From positions 75,538,931 to 75,602,930 of the forward strand of contig OX419755.1 in the NCBI GenBank assembly GCA_948567375.1: a stretch of DNA of 64,000 nucleotides. The letters are read 5' to 3'. Position numbers and translations under genes: made by a program. Under the pieces are notes generated by a model, which worked only from the letters and a program-made list of their open reading frames with translations, was not told the origin of the DNA and did no database searches. The stretch comes from Lunularia cruciata (lineage: Eukaryota; Streptophyta; Marchantiopsida; Lunulariales; Lunulariaceae). This document shows positions 9,663 through 21,499 of this stretch, piece by piece (position 1 is the first letter of the stretch; each line of letters starts with the position of its first letter).

Positions 9663-11123
9663 ATAACCATGATTCTTGATGGACAAATAGATAATGTCTA
9701 CTTTGGTTCCCATTGGTATAACATGAAGGAATTGGTGGAATATATAATTATAGAAAAGAAAAAGACACCAAAAGCCATGTCCTTCTTAGTAAGATCACAC
9801 TATATATAATTGATAGCTTTGTAGGCCTATTTGTTAATCATTGTGGCTTCATCTTAGAGGATGAGCTTGTTTAATATATCAATTTGGCTATATCACTTTC
9901 TTTTGTGATATGACAAGAAGAAGTATGATCAAAATCCAATGGTATCTTGAAATAAGAATGGGTGGTGCAGCCTCCTTCACGTAGAAGCACAAAAGTGACA
10001 AAGTAAGCAACAACAAGTGTAATATCTCTATGTTATCTTATAGTCTTCAAAATTAAATTTTCAATGTATGTTTTATATTTTCCACCACTCCATCAACATA
10101 AAAGAGTTTTCCTTCTCCAATTGTGTATTGATGAACACATACCATTGATTGGTATTAAGACCCAAAATGCTAATCCAAATATCTTCCTGAAATTGCTCAA
10201 TTGGGTAGTTATGCTCTACTTCTATCACTTTATTTGTTCTAAATACTCAAGAAGAATGACAAGAAGTGGAAGTTTAAATTTCAAGGGATTTGCCCAAATG
10301 TCCAAGAGACTCATGCAAATAATGAGAACCTGAACTTTTCACTTCTTTTGCAATAGGGTTATAAATATCATGTTGTAATAAAAATAACTTTGCAACCATC
10401 ACAAATATGTGCTCTGTATGTATCCAAAGAACAAGCAGATCTGTTGGGATACCTAAAGTCAATATTGTCACCAAAAGTGCACATCATTGAGCATCTTGGT
10501 GTATTCCAACAACTTCATTAAAACATAGACTCAACTCTTCAGCATAATCATATAACCCAAGTGCAATACCTTCAACTTGGAATGTGTTGTAGAGATGCAC
10601 TCCCATAGGATGAGGATGCTCAAAAGAGGTTGCACCTTTGATATTGAATAGTAAAGTGTATAAAAAATTATCTTTTGCTAGCAATAGGACATACAAAGTA
10701 AAGATAACCAATTGCAAACCCTATTCATGTTTGTGGTATTGTTCAACACTTCATAGAGAAATCAGAATAAGTACTTATTTTGGCTCTTGGAAATTCAATG
10801 TTAGCCTTAAAATATTTTTCTAATGTTGTTTTCTGGATCCGCTCTACATTAATTGTCTCAAAATACTATTATTGTCATTGTATACAACTTGATGTTGGTC
10901 AAATTATGAATTGCAAGCCATGAAACATTTAATGAATTATTATTTACTTTAAATGAAAAAAGTCACCAAGATCCTTCTAATGCTAAGACATACCTTCCAT
11001 CAAGATACTATCTATCTTCATCACATTGATGATTTTGCCGGCTATTAGTTTCATGTTGCTCAAGGACTGCAATTTTTTGATATAATCCCTTATACAAATC
11101 CTTATAAATATATTTTACTAAAG
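9663..11123 (-). pseudogene. Helitron Rep/helicase, C-terminal part
   Basis: A minus-strand remnant of a Helitron RepHel protein, which combines a rolling-circle replication initiator with a PIF1-type helicase. In protein order: SLVKYIYKDLYKG at 11123-11080 (the two-tyrosine Rep motif), YLDGRYVLALEGSW near 11010, a DFSMKC block (family YEFPxxFxW) near 10750, IGYLYFVCP near 10690, IKGATSFEHPHPMG near 10640, GIALGLYDYAEE near 10555, then VTILTLG and LWIHTEH. A degenerate Walker A (SGGKYKT for PGGTGKT) is near 10070, CTTHSYFKIPLDF near 9950, a Walker B DEATM near 9850 with a stop in place of the usual Trp, and FHQFLHVIPMGTKVDI near 9700. It stops at 9662 where LTR B begins. Several stops and frameshifts make it inactive. 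Confidence 0.85.
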
Positions 11124-13564
11124 AGATGAAAGAACATATCTGCCAAAGAAAGAAGAAAAAAAATCAAAAGATGCAAAGAGACATTATATCAGATCTCTTT
11201 CATTTTGAAAACTCATCCTTACATCTAGTACTTTTGGTTTAGTGAAGAAGCTAGGAGGACCACATTTTATTAGATTGTAGCCTAAGGATGCTTATTTTAA
11301 ATAATGACAATAATTTCTCTTGTCTCATTTATAATAATAAAGGTAGGAGGAAAAAACCATGGTTTTTTTGTTTTCCAACGCAATAGCACTTATTGGGACA
11401 AAAAGAGCATCTTATGAGTTTCAATTCTTTAAGTAATATTTGGACATATAAGGTAGAGGTGGTAGGTTTTTAGTCTGACGGTAATTGTTTCAAAAAGACT
11501 TAAAGTTTCAAATGTAATAGGTATAGCCAATACTTACTATTTGCACGAACTCCACTTTTAGTATACACTTGTAAAACAACAAGATGTTGAGATAGAAGAA
11601 ATTGTCCTAGAGTAATCAAGAGCAAACAGAAAATGAATGGTGAAGATGGAAGCCTTGAAAAAAATATACAGTCAAATTTAGAGATTGGATACCTTAATTC
11701 CAAGGAGCTTAATCTACATATGAAAATGAAAGCTTGTAATGTCCTGATTTAAGTTATCTTGTAGAAAAAGCATAAACTTCCATACTATTGATAATGCCAA
11801 AACCTCAAGTACAACCTTATATCCCAAGCATTCAAGATGAGTAGGTGCATCCACAAAATTGAATCTCTAAGTAGCATTTTATGTTTATATAGGGATACTA
11901 TTACAAGGTCTTGCAACCACATGGGGAACCAACACTCAAATTGATTTGATTATCGACTCTACCTCTTTGAAATAGTTTTGAATAAAAATACAAATCAATC
12001 AACCAAATTCAAATAAAGACCACAAGAAATCTATGTGAAATGGATATCAAAAACCTGAAAATGATGATTTTCATGTGGTACGATATAAATCATACTTATT
12101 CATTACAAAAGATATATTCTTCCATTACATCCATTACATCTATCTAGTCTGATCTGAAAATCCAAAGAATGGATTCTTAATATTGTATGGTGTAGAATGC
12201 ATGTCATAATAACCCTTCCTATACAAACTTAAATAGGTATTCTCATATTTGCAGCCGCAATCAGTCACTGTTCCTATTTCTAGTTTCTTGTGACTCATGT
12301 TTGAAACATCATCATGCGCTAATCCTAATCGTAACTATTCTAGGCAAAAACTTTGAGTTTCCAGTCTAATAGCTACAACCACTTGTTGCTATCAGCATGA
12401 AATCAAACATCAAGTTTAGTATTCACTTGTAAAATAGCAGGATCTTGAGATTAGAAGAGACTATCCTAGCACAATAAAGAGCAAAGAGAAAATGAATGAT
12501 GAAGGTGGAAAGTAGAAGCCTTGACATGAAGCTCTAATCAGATTTTAGAGATCAGCCACCTTAGTTCTAAGGAGCTTAAAACTACAAGTGAAATGAACGC
12601 TTGTAATATCTTGAATTTAAATAATCTTGCAGAATAAGCATAGAATTTCATGTAATTGGAAATGCCAAAACCTTAGCTACAATTGTGTATCCCAATCTTT
12701 AATGATGAGCAAGTGCATCCAAAAAAATTGTAGGTGGGTAGGTAACAAAACTGAAACTTATATGGCTACTTTGCAAGGTCTTACAAGCGCATGGTGAAGC
12801 AACACTCAAATTGATTTGATTATTGGCTCTACCTCTTTGAGACAATTTTGCATAAAAATAAAAATCAATTAATCCAAATAAAGACCATGAGAAATCTGTG
12901 TGAAAATGGAGATCAAGAGCCTAAATATGATGATTTCACGTAATATGATACAACTCAAATATGTTAATTACATATGATACATGCATATTCATCCAATCCA
13001 ATATGAAAACCCAAAGAATGGAGGCCTAATATTGTATAGTGTGTAAATGCCTTGCATAATAACCTAAACTATTGGAACTTAAATGAATGATCTTATGTTG
13101 GTAGTTTCCATCAGTCACAATTTCCTATGTCTAATTTCTTGAGTCTAATCTTTATAACATCAACATTGGCTAACCTCGATGGTAATCATTCCATGCAAAT
13201 ATTTCAAGTTTCAAGTCCAATAACTATAGCCAATGGTTGATATGAGCATGAACTCAAACCTTACCTTTTAGTATACACTTGTAAAAACATAGGATCTTGA
13301 GATTAGAAGCAATTGTCTTGGCACAACTTAGAGGAAAGAGAGGATGAATAATGAAGGTGGAAGGTGGAAGCCTTGACATAAAGTTCTAGTCAGATTTAGA
13401 AGTTAGACACCTTAGTTCCAAGGAGCTTAAAACTACAAGTGAAATGCAAGCTCATAATATCCTGAATGTACATGTACATAAAGCCAAATCACATTGATGT
13501 ATACATGCAATAGAAAAGTGATGTAAAAGAAAAGCATGTGGGATGTAGCTTTGGTAAATAAGTT
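11124..13564. other. Insertion splitting the Helitron gene
   Basis: The Helitron reading stops at YNMQINVDIN (about 13565) and resumes at the tyrosine motif (11123). In the family these blocks lie only a short distance apart. The 2.4 kb between them has no Helitron match and consists largely of the 855-bp tandem array, with about 370 bp of unassigned AT-rich DNA at 11124-11496. I see no terminal repeats or target duplication that would name the inserted element. Confidence 0.6.
11497..13480. repeat. Tandem array, about 855-bp period, 2.3 copies
   Basis: Three units aligned by the anchor GTATACACTTGTAAAA: 11561, 12419 (GTATTCACTTG) and 13271, giving periods of 858 and 852 bp. Further shared blocks are the GAAGCCTTGA segment, CCAAGGAGCTTAA, the TGCCAAAACC segment and CCAAAGAATGGA. 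The third unit stops near 13480. Units differ by many substitutions and small indels, so the array is old. No ORF of note is inside. Confidence 0.85.
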
Positions 13565-15595
13565 ATTGATATCCACATTAATCTGCATGTTGTATTTTGT
13601 AGCTAGATAAACATTGTGTGGCCCAATCCACCTATTGTCAATGACCTTACCTTTTCAATCAATGAAATCTCATATATGTCATCTTCTAAAGAGAGAGTAT
13701 CCATCCTCATTACAATGTCTTTTGTCAATAAATTCAAATGGATACCTTTTTGTGTAGTCTATCTTTCATAACAAGGAGCATTTGGATTGTCTTTGCCACA
13801 TTGACCATGAACCAAGTAGAGGATCATGGTCCAAGATGATTTTTAATGATGTCTTGGGTCAAGTATCTAAGTAGATAGCATTTAATCATATTATTTATGA
13901 GTATTCATCTCAGAAGCTTCATCTAAAATCAACAATATATGAGCATGATGTTCTTTTTTGAAACTCAATTACCAAATTTTTTGTTGTAACTTTACCAAGA
14001 ACTTGTTCTTTTATGTTCTCCAAAAGCTCATGAAGCTTCAAACAAAACACCCAAATTAATAATTATGGAAAATCCTTTGCAATTTGTCCTAGGAGATGAG
14101 CATTTGCAACTTCTTGCAATTTTGGGTTCCATGTAAATGTAATAGAAAGATCTAGTTTACCAAACTTGCATATCAAAGCCATTGTATATTGGTACAATTG
14201 GGATATGGTTTATTCACCTCCTTGAAAAGACAAAGGTAGAATCATCCTTTGTCCAAGTTTGTGCCCAATGGCATGGTCACCTACGAGAAATGCATCTTGG
14301 AGTTATCACAAATATATTATAGAAAATTTTGTCTAGAATGTGCATAAGCATCAAACAATAAAATTGTTGTATTTAACCTTCCAACTTGTAGACTAGACAT
14401 CTCACTGTTATGATGTTCCATAAAAAATGCATAATATTTTAACATTGTAATATGTTTAGAGCCTCATCTATCACCTATTGCATTGATGTCTTATTGGATA
14501 AATTCATCTCCATCCCATTCAAAACTATTTAGAGGAATATTTTCATTTTATCCTTGGTGTCCATTTGAAAATAGAAAAACATAATACAATGGTGCATATG
14601 AAGTATGCAAAGGAGATATTTGTTGAAGATGACTACCAATAGATTTTAAACAATAACACATATGCTTCATTATTGGCCATCTTTCCCAACCACAATTGCA
14701 CCAACTTCATCAACAATTGGTGCATTATAGCAGTGCAAATAACTCTGATGATTTTAATAAGGCAAAGATTTAATTATATTGCACCTTCACCTTGCATAAA
14801 CTAATATGGATTTTGAAACAAACAAGCATATGAGTTATGCATATGAAATATTGAAGTTTATTTCTATTTAACTCCTTGAAATGTCATGCACTCAAAAATT
14901 TTAGCTTGGAGATAATTGATGTAAAGTTGTGCAAACTTTGGCATTTACACTTCATTTGGAAGAACACTACCTATTCTATGATAAAGCTCACCATAAATTT
15001 GGAAAGTATAATTCTCACCTTATACAAACCAACTTTCAATATTTTCACCAAGAGATGCAAAAGAATATGCACTTTTGTATGGATGGATATGTGCATGAAA
15101 CTCTCTTACATCTTCTTCATTATTAACCAAAATCTAATTAAAAGTGTCAGGTGTTGCTACCAACAGAACATCTTGTGCTACCACATAGCACAAGATTAAT
15201 CCATGCTGAGCACACAAAGACTCCCTTGCACTTTCCTCACAAAAATAAAGAGCTCTACAATGTGTACAAGCTACGGTCATAGGATCTAAGACATGCACAA
15301 ACCCATGTTAACTTTTATCAAACTCACAACATGCAATAGGGAGTGAATTGTGGGAAATATCTGTATTACATTGCCCCTTCTCATCTATTTGAACAACATA
15401 ATGCTTCACCTTGAGGAGGTTGTAGCATTCACATGTTATTTCTACAATATGTGCAAGTCTCGTAGCTTGACTAATTTCCTCAAGCTCTTTAGGGAGAAGC
15501 GCAACATGGCAAGAAGCTTTTGTTGAATGATGTGGTTCTCTTTGTTCATTTGAGGAAATATCACTAAATACAACACAAAGTTGACAATGGTGCAC
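13565..15595 (-). pseudogene. Helitron RepHel, N-terminal and Rep part
   Basis: The 5' part of the same Helitron gene on the minus strand. An open stretch of 95 codons (15595-15308) is followed in frame, after one stop, by MTVACTHCRALYFCEE near 15270, the CxxC-type start of the Helitron N-terminal domain. Then come PLNSFEWDGDEF near 14520, VGRLNTTILLFDAYA near 14370, HGIGHKLGQRMILPLSFQGG near 14250, YTMALICKFGKLDLSITFTW near 14170, the HUH motif in HHAHILLILDE near 13945, HGQCGKDNPNAPC near 13800, DNRWIGPHNVYLATKYN near 13600 and INVDIN at 13570. Motif order and spacing fit the family well. Stops and frameshifts are frequent. I did not find the 5' TC end or 3' hairpin/CTRR end. Confidence 0.85.
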
Positions 15596-16985
15596 CCTCT
15601 CCTTATCTCTCTAGACAACATAATGCATAATGCTCTTGCCTAAGATGGTTACAATGTTCAATGTGTTGTTTATGCCAACTATTGGGTTTACAATTTGGGT
15701 TTGGACAAAATATGTACTATGCACATGAAAGGTTGATCTCCAATGGTTGGGAAACAACATAAATCAACATCTAACATTCATTTATGATGGTTTGGTAATA
15801 TATGCAAGTTTTCTACCCATATCTATCTTAACATGATAATTTCTAAAGCTTGACATGTACTATGACAACTGTAGAGAAAATTAGCTACCTCTAATAACAT
15901 ACAGAGGTGTAATTTTAAAAAATGAAAGAAAGTATAAATAAATGAAAAGAAAATATAAAGCAGAGCATAGACTTTATATAATTATCACATGATAACAACA
16001 TGCATAGAACTTTTATCCATTGCATAATCGGAAGTGCTAAGCAATGCATGTAAAGAAATAGAATAGAATCTAATTCATAAGTAGCTTGTATTACCAAGCA
16101 TTGACCGTATAAAATTACATGTAGAGGAATTTCAACCAATATGTACTAAGAAAAAAATTTCAACTTGTATAAATAAATTATGCAATAAGCATATATGAAA
16201 AAATTGGAAAAAAAGTGAATTAATTGAAAGCAAATTGTAAACCAAGAATTATAGAAAACTGTACAATCATGTAAAAACCTAATTGGAAGGTAAAAATAAG
16301 GCAAATCATGGAAGGAAGTAGTAAACCACTTGTAAATATATAATGATGAGCCGGGCATTGACCTATGAAAATTTTACAAACAAGCGTCAAATAATGAAAC
16401 AATAAGTTGGAAAATGAGTAGGAAGCATAAAGCGGATCACATTAGAAAGGATTGGCTAGTATATATCAAAGCATGCTCTATGAATGCATAAGTACACTCA
16501 TATATAATCTTCACATTAGAATGAACATACTCATTGGAAAATCTAAGAAAAAAGGCTTGAAACATTGCAAGAGCAAAAATAGTATAATATAGAGAAGTCA
16601 TACAATCTAGCACATAAGTCATTTCATGCTAAAATCTCTTCCTCATGGCAAAATAATGCAAGAAAATATTACCAGTTTAATTGACACACTAGAGACATTG
16701 ATATTTATCATATGAGAATAGAGGTATTTAAAGTTTGTTGCAAATCATCCAACATGTAGGCCATCAAGTAGTGTTTATCCGCCTTTGGTGGTACAACAGT
16801 CTATTATTGCTATTTCAATGGAAAAAGTGTAAGTAGTACTCCAAAAGGTAATAGGCCCAATAGTAGAACTTATTTCATATGGATCAATTTATTGGTAATA
16901 GGCCCAATAGTAGAACTTATTTCATATGCATATTGTCCAAGGTTTCACAAATAGACTTCATCTGTATCTCACCCTCTTGTTGCAC
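15596..16985. other. Unassigned AT-rich stretch
   Basis: About 1.4 kb upstream of the Helitron gene with no ORF above 80 codons and no motif I recognise. Near 16855 and 16895 the phrase GGTAATAGGCCCAATAGTAG occurs twice, 42 bp apart, a short direct duplication. Confidence 0.5.
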
Positions 16986-18110
16986 ATGAATGATTTGCTC
17001 CCCCTCTTCTCGCTCCATAACCTTCTTGGTCAACTCCTCTTCATGAATTTTGGCTATTTCCTTAGTTATGGTGAGCCAACTCCACCTTCTTGACCTTGAT
17101 TTTTGTTTTGGTTAGCTCCTCCTTGATCATGGCTACTTCTTCATTGTGGGCATATAATTGCTCCTTGTGTACTTTTAACCAATCTACAAACCTCTAAGCT
17201 TGTTGAGTGTTGGCTATTTGGAGGATGCTGATCTCAATCTTTGTCTTCCTCATCTCAATTTCATACTTCTCCTATCATTCCATCTTGTCTTTCTTTCACT
17301 AGTTCCCTATTGTTGAGAAGTATTCTCACTCATCATTTTTAGACTTTAGTTCCTTTCTCTTTTTTTGAGCACCTCCTCCAACTCGTGGATCTTGTGTACA
17401 TTGGTAGTCTTTAACTGCTCCTTCATGGCCATATCTTTAACAAAAGCTTGAATTCTTCCTTTGTGGGCTTGTGTTAGTTGGCTTTGGATCTCCACCATCT
17501 TTTGATTAGCACTTAGGACCAACTTTTGCAAGAACTCTATTGGCTTCATGTAGTTGATCATGTTTAGCTATAGTTTGTGGTAGAAGGGAAAGACAATTCT
17601 CCATTAGCTATAAGGTGACTCCTATCCAATTGATGATCCACCATGACATTGGCTTACCTTCATAAAGTCTTTGGGTTTGTTCCTCCTCTTCATCTTCATC
17701 TTCATCCTAAGATAACTCCAAAGGCTCACCTTCCTTTGGGTGAACATTCTCCTTACCTTCTTTTCTTTGGTTCCCTCTTTGACATTAGGAAACATTGAAG
17801 TGCTCTTTACTTTTGGCACTTCTTTGGAGCAGGAAATTAGTTCTTTGTCTTGTTCTACCCTCTCATCTGCTTGTTCTTGGATGGAGTCTTCTTGTTTTGT
17901 TTATAACTCTTCTATTTGCAAGTGTGCTCTTCATTCTTGGGCTTGCATTTTTTACTCTCATCAGCTACTTCTTCTTTGGTAGGTACTCATCTGAATTTTT
18001 TGGTCCATGTTTCACTTCCTTTGGTATCTCACCATTGGTTTGGTCTGTTTGTTTTATTCTCGAAGAGCCTACATCTATTGGAACTCTCGCTCCATCCAAA
18101 TTTTAAGTAA
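16986..18110 (-). pseudogene. Decayed coiled-coil protein gene, unrecognised
   Basis: Read on the minus strand, fragments of a lysine- and glutamate-rich protein follow one another from about 18100 to 16990 with several frameshifts. An N-terminal charged part has ADESKKCKPKNEE near 17950 and KEGTKEKKVRRMF near 17770. A clear heptad-rich coiled coil is at 17561-17346 (KMVEIQSQLTQAHKGRIQAF, MAMKEQLK, IHELEEVLKKRE), continued by EEELTKKVMEREEGEQIIHV near 17020. The style (charged linker, then long coiled coil) resembles the X-element ORF. The identity is too low by eye to call it a copy. Transposon-borne debris is the likeliest origin; function unknown. Confidence 0.45.
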
Positions 18111-18119
18111 GAAATCATA

Positions 18120-18985
18120 TATTCACACCATCTTGCCTACAATAGGGATTAACCAAAGGAGTCAATGGATACACATTGAGAGAGGTAGCCATATTTAATG
18201 GCTTTGCACCTAATAGAACCTTCCTTGTACAGAATCTTAGAAACCAAGCTTTGCTAAAGCTACTTAGCATATTGCATCTATTACCCAAATAGTTGTTTGT
18301 ACTAAAGATATGCAAAAGCAAAGCCATTGTAAAGTTACACAATGGTAAATTACCACCAAATGAGAAGCAACTTGGAGGATATGGAATCAATTCTTGACCC
18401 ATAATAGACACTGTAGCAAGGATTACATCTAACTTGAGGAGTCCATTATGACACATTGAGAGGGAAATAAATATTTGATGGCTTTTCTCTGTCAAATTCC
18501 ATATGACAGAGCCTCCCTTGTATCAAATCTCAGAAAGTAAACTCTGCTAAAGGTATGTAGCGCGTGGCATCTATCACCAAAACAATCATTTTTACTAAAA
18601 AATTGCAAAAGATTTGTACTAATGATTTGCAAAAGCAGAGTCACGGCCAAGTTTCCACAAGTTACCACAAGATGAGAAGCAAACCTAAAATATTGGGAAT
18701 CAATACTTGACCCAAAGATAGACATAGGAGAGGAGTACATCTAACCCCAAGAGTCCATGGCAACACATTGAGAGGGGAAGAAATATTTGATGCCTTTGTG
18801 TCAAATTCCATCCGAGAGAACCCCCTTCATACAAAATCTTAGTATACAAACTCTAATCAAGCTATGTAGCATGTGGTATTAGTCACCAAATAGCCATTTG
18901 TACTAAAGACTTGCAGAAGCAAAGCCAAAGGAAAGTTTCACAATGGTAAGCTAAGGACAAAACCAGAAACCAACTCTATTATAGA
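18120..18985. repeat. Tandem repeat, three units of about 280-310 bp
   Basis: Units are anchored on a GTCCAT-type block followed by ACACATTGAGAG: GTCAATGGAT at 18161, GTCCATTATG at 18441 and GTCCATGG at 18753. Each continues with TTTGATGGCTTT-like, GCATCTATYACC, TTTGTACTAAAGA and GCAAAAGCAAAGCC blocks. The periods are 280 and 312 bp. The second unit has an internal duplication of TTTGTACTAA with GATTTGCAAAAG. Confidence 0.8.
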
Positions 18986-19780
18986 TATCGATTATATCAT
19001 CTACTTGAAGGTTCCATCTTATCATTATAGATTTATTATATATCCATGATAAATTTTTGAGTAGATTTAATAGAGCCGTGAGCCGTGATTACATTCATCA
19101 ATCTCATGTCATCGTGTTTTTTATGTACAGAATATATATATAAGAAGAAATATGTTATATTTGTTTAGTTTATATATGTATGTTCCCTCGGATAAAGTGT
19201 GACTAGATGTCAATATATTTAGTTCTAACGATGATAGATTGGATTTATAGTTAATGAAATTGCACTTATATTATCAAATTTTTTTGGTAATATACGGTAG
19301 GTTCACTTTGTTTAAATCCTAACTCTTCTAGCATCATATGAACCCGTATTAACGCACAGGTTGACATTAATCCTCTTTACTTTCCTTGAAAGCCACACTG
19401 ATTGTTTCTTCGAGGAACATGCCATGGATCCGCTTCCGGTTTGAAATAATACCAGACGTTAATCTTAAGCTTATGGGATCACCACCCTCTCTTGAGTCGG
19501 TATTTCTTTGTGAAAAGCATTAACTGTTTCCATATTCTATTTTAGAAGGGGTAGTCCTTGAAGATAATAACTGGTTGCTTTCCCATGTGAATCCTTTGTA
19601 ACTTTCTATAAATTGGGTTACGACATTCCAGCATGTTACATCAGGTGTGTTGATCTCAAATAAATCAAACGGATAACAAATTATCTATATAAAGACCCGT
19701 TTATATTATCGTCTTGGGCAACACTCAATAGAATACAGTATGTTCAACATGCTCTACGCGTACTCTCTCTCTATAAAAAT

Positions 19781-19851
<71 letters not shown>

Positions 19852-19880
19852 TATATCTTTCTAGACATCCGTTGGCAAAA
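18986..19880. other. Unassigned stretch with an AT microsatellite
   Basis: No coding match. Bases about 19784-19857 are an almost pure (TA)n tract. The bases before it (CTACGCGTACTCTCTCTCTATAAAA, quoted in part) look like the edge of a retroelement, but I could not place LTR ends. Confidence 0.5.
19784..19857. repeat. (TA)n microsatellite
   Basis: About 35 TA units with a single GAT interruption near the right end. Long AT dinucleotide tracts of this size are usually length-variable between individuals. Confidence 0.9.
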
Positions 19881-20350
19881 AATATTGCAAACTTCTCAAA
19901 TGAACCATCATTTCTTCTTGTATAGACCTCGATATCTCATTATCATCTCTTGAATAAACTATGTTATTAACATAAAGGCACAAAATCTGAGTGATCATAC
20001 ACATCTGAAATTTACAATCTTTTTAGATGTAGAGGGAAGGATAAGAAAAACTTTGGTTCAATCCTACTTCCTAATAGCTGTGTATGTTGTTATACCAAGC
20101 CAATTGAGGTTGCTGAATCACATAAAAAGCCTTTTTAAGTTTACCATAATCGTTTCTTTTCCTGCTTCTTCAAATTCTCTTGGTTGTGTGTGACACAAAG
20201 GCTTCTTATCTGCCTTTAAGGAAAGCGTTTTTCTACATCTGATTAAGTCATACTCCATTTAAAGTGTGTAGCTAAGGCATTCATGTATGCATCGTTTCCA
20301 ATCGTAACTAATGAGAAAATGACTCATCAAAATCAAGTCGTGTTTACACT
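19880..20350 (-). pseudogene. Ty1/copia reverse transcriptase remnant
   Basis: On the minus strand the ordered copia RT blocks are readable across frameshifts: LDFDESFSHLVTIGNDAYMNA near 20330 (family FSPVVRLETIR), HFKWSMT near 20260 (QMKWKIHQMDVKSAFL), EVYVSQP-like QIRSLCHTQPREFE near 20190, then LCLYVNNIVYSRDDNEISR at about 19985-19935. The last is the catalytic YVDD box with both aspartates changed to asparagine. No integrase or RNase H is attached and the copy is dead. Confidence 0.75.
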
Positions 20351-21490
20351 AAGAGTTTCAATAATAGCTTTCCAAGTGCTCGTATACAATTTTACTAGCA
20401 TCCACAAAAAGTTTTACAGGTACTCGTAGGACAGATTTTGGAATGGTGTATGGGACAGCTGTAAAAGTTTTATGGGTAAAGAAATTCATGCCCATAGAAT
20501 TATAGTGGTTGATGGGTTGTCCGTGATTACCTGTAAACATCAATCAAGGGTTAAACATTAATTAACCCTTGATAGAACAAGACAAGATAATTAAATGTCC
20601 TAATTCAAATTTCACTCTTTTCATTTACTCCTGTCCTGCAAATCGAGCTTCCTTCTTTTTTTTCATTTCCTATTGTCTTCCGCAAGTCGAGCTCTCCTTT
20701 TTCTTTTTCTTTTTCTTTTTCTCATTTCCCATGTCCTATCGGCAAATTGAGCTTCAAATTCACCCCGACCAACTCAGTTTGTGTGGGAGCTTCAATTTAG
20801 CTCAAGTAGTGTTTGTGTTCAAGCTTCAATTTAATAGGTAGTGGTGTTTGGGCTTTTCACATGGACCAGTAGTACTGAGGTCAAGTTTCAATTCAGCTCA
20901 GGTCATTTTCAAGGTTAGGCAAACTAGACCTGCTTAGTTGAGTTCGTTTGTGTTGGAGCTTTAATTTAGCTCAGGTAGTGTTTGTGTTTGAGCTTCAATT
21001 TAGCGAGTAGTGGTGGTTTGAGCTTTTCACGCTGACCAATAGAACTGAGCTCGAGCTCCAATTCAACTCAGGTCATTTTCAAGTTCAAGCAAACTAGACA
21101 GGCTCACTTGAGTTTGTTTCATGTAGACTAGTTTGAGTTGATTTCACGCAAACTAGTTCAAATTTGTTTCATAGAGTTACAAATCCATTTTATGCAACTT
21201 TGAGTTTATTTCACAAGGTTATAGCTATCCTGTCTAAGTTAGATGGTTTCATATAAAATTATTTATATGGTTAGATGAGCGTTTGTTTAGAATTTCTGTT
21301 TGATAGTTGTTGATGCATGTATCTTTGGATTTTAATTTGATTTATTTTTCATTGACCTTGGAATTGAAAGCTGAAAGAATATCATCACAAAATCTATTAA
21401 GCAACATATACGGTTTGCAATGGAAAATGTAGAATTGAGCAATGGTGATGAATCTGAATAGATTGAGTGGAGTGAATGAAACTTGGATGA
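20351..21490. repeat. Non-coding stretch with a 169-bp tandem duplication
   Basis: GTTTGTGTGGGAGCTTCAAT at 20777 recurs as GTTTGTGTTGGAGCTTTAAT at 20946. The following about 160 bp match in both units (GTAGTGTTTGTGTT, AGCTTTTCAC, CAGGTCATTTTCAAG, GCAAACTAGAC). Before it, 20655-20725 is a pyrimidine tract with (CTTTTT) repeats on the plus strand. No gene is seen. An open stretch of 90 codons at 20569-20841 runs through the tract and is judged spurious. Confidence 0.75.
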
Positions 21491-21499
21491 GGGACAAGA

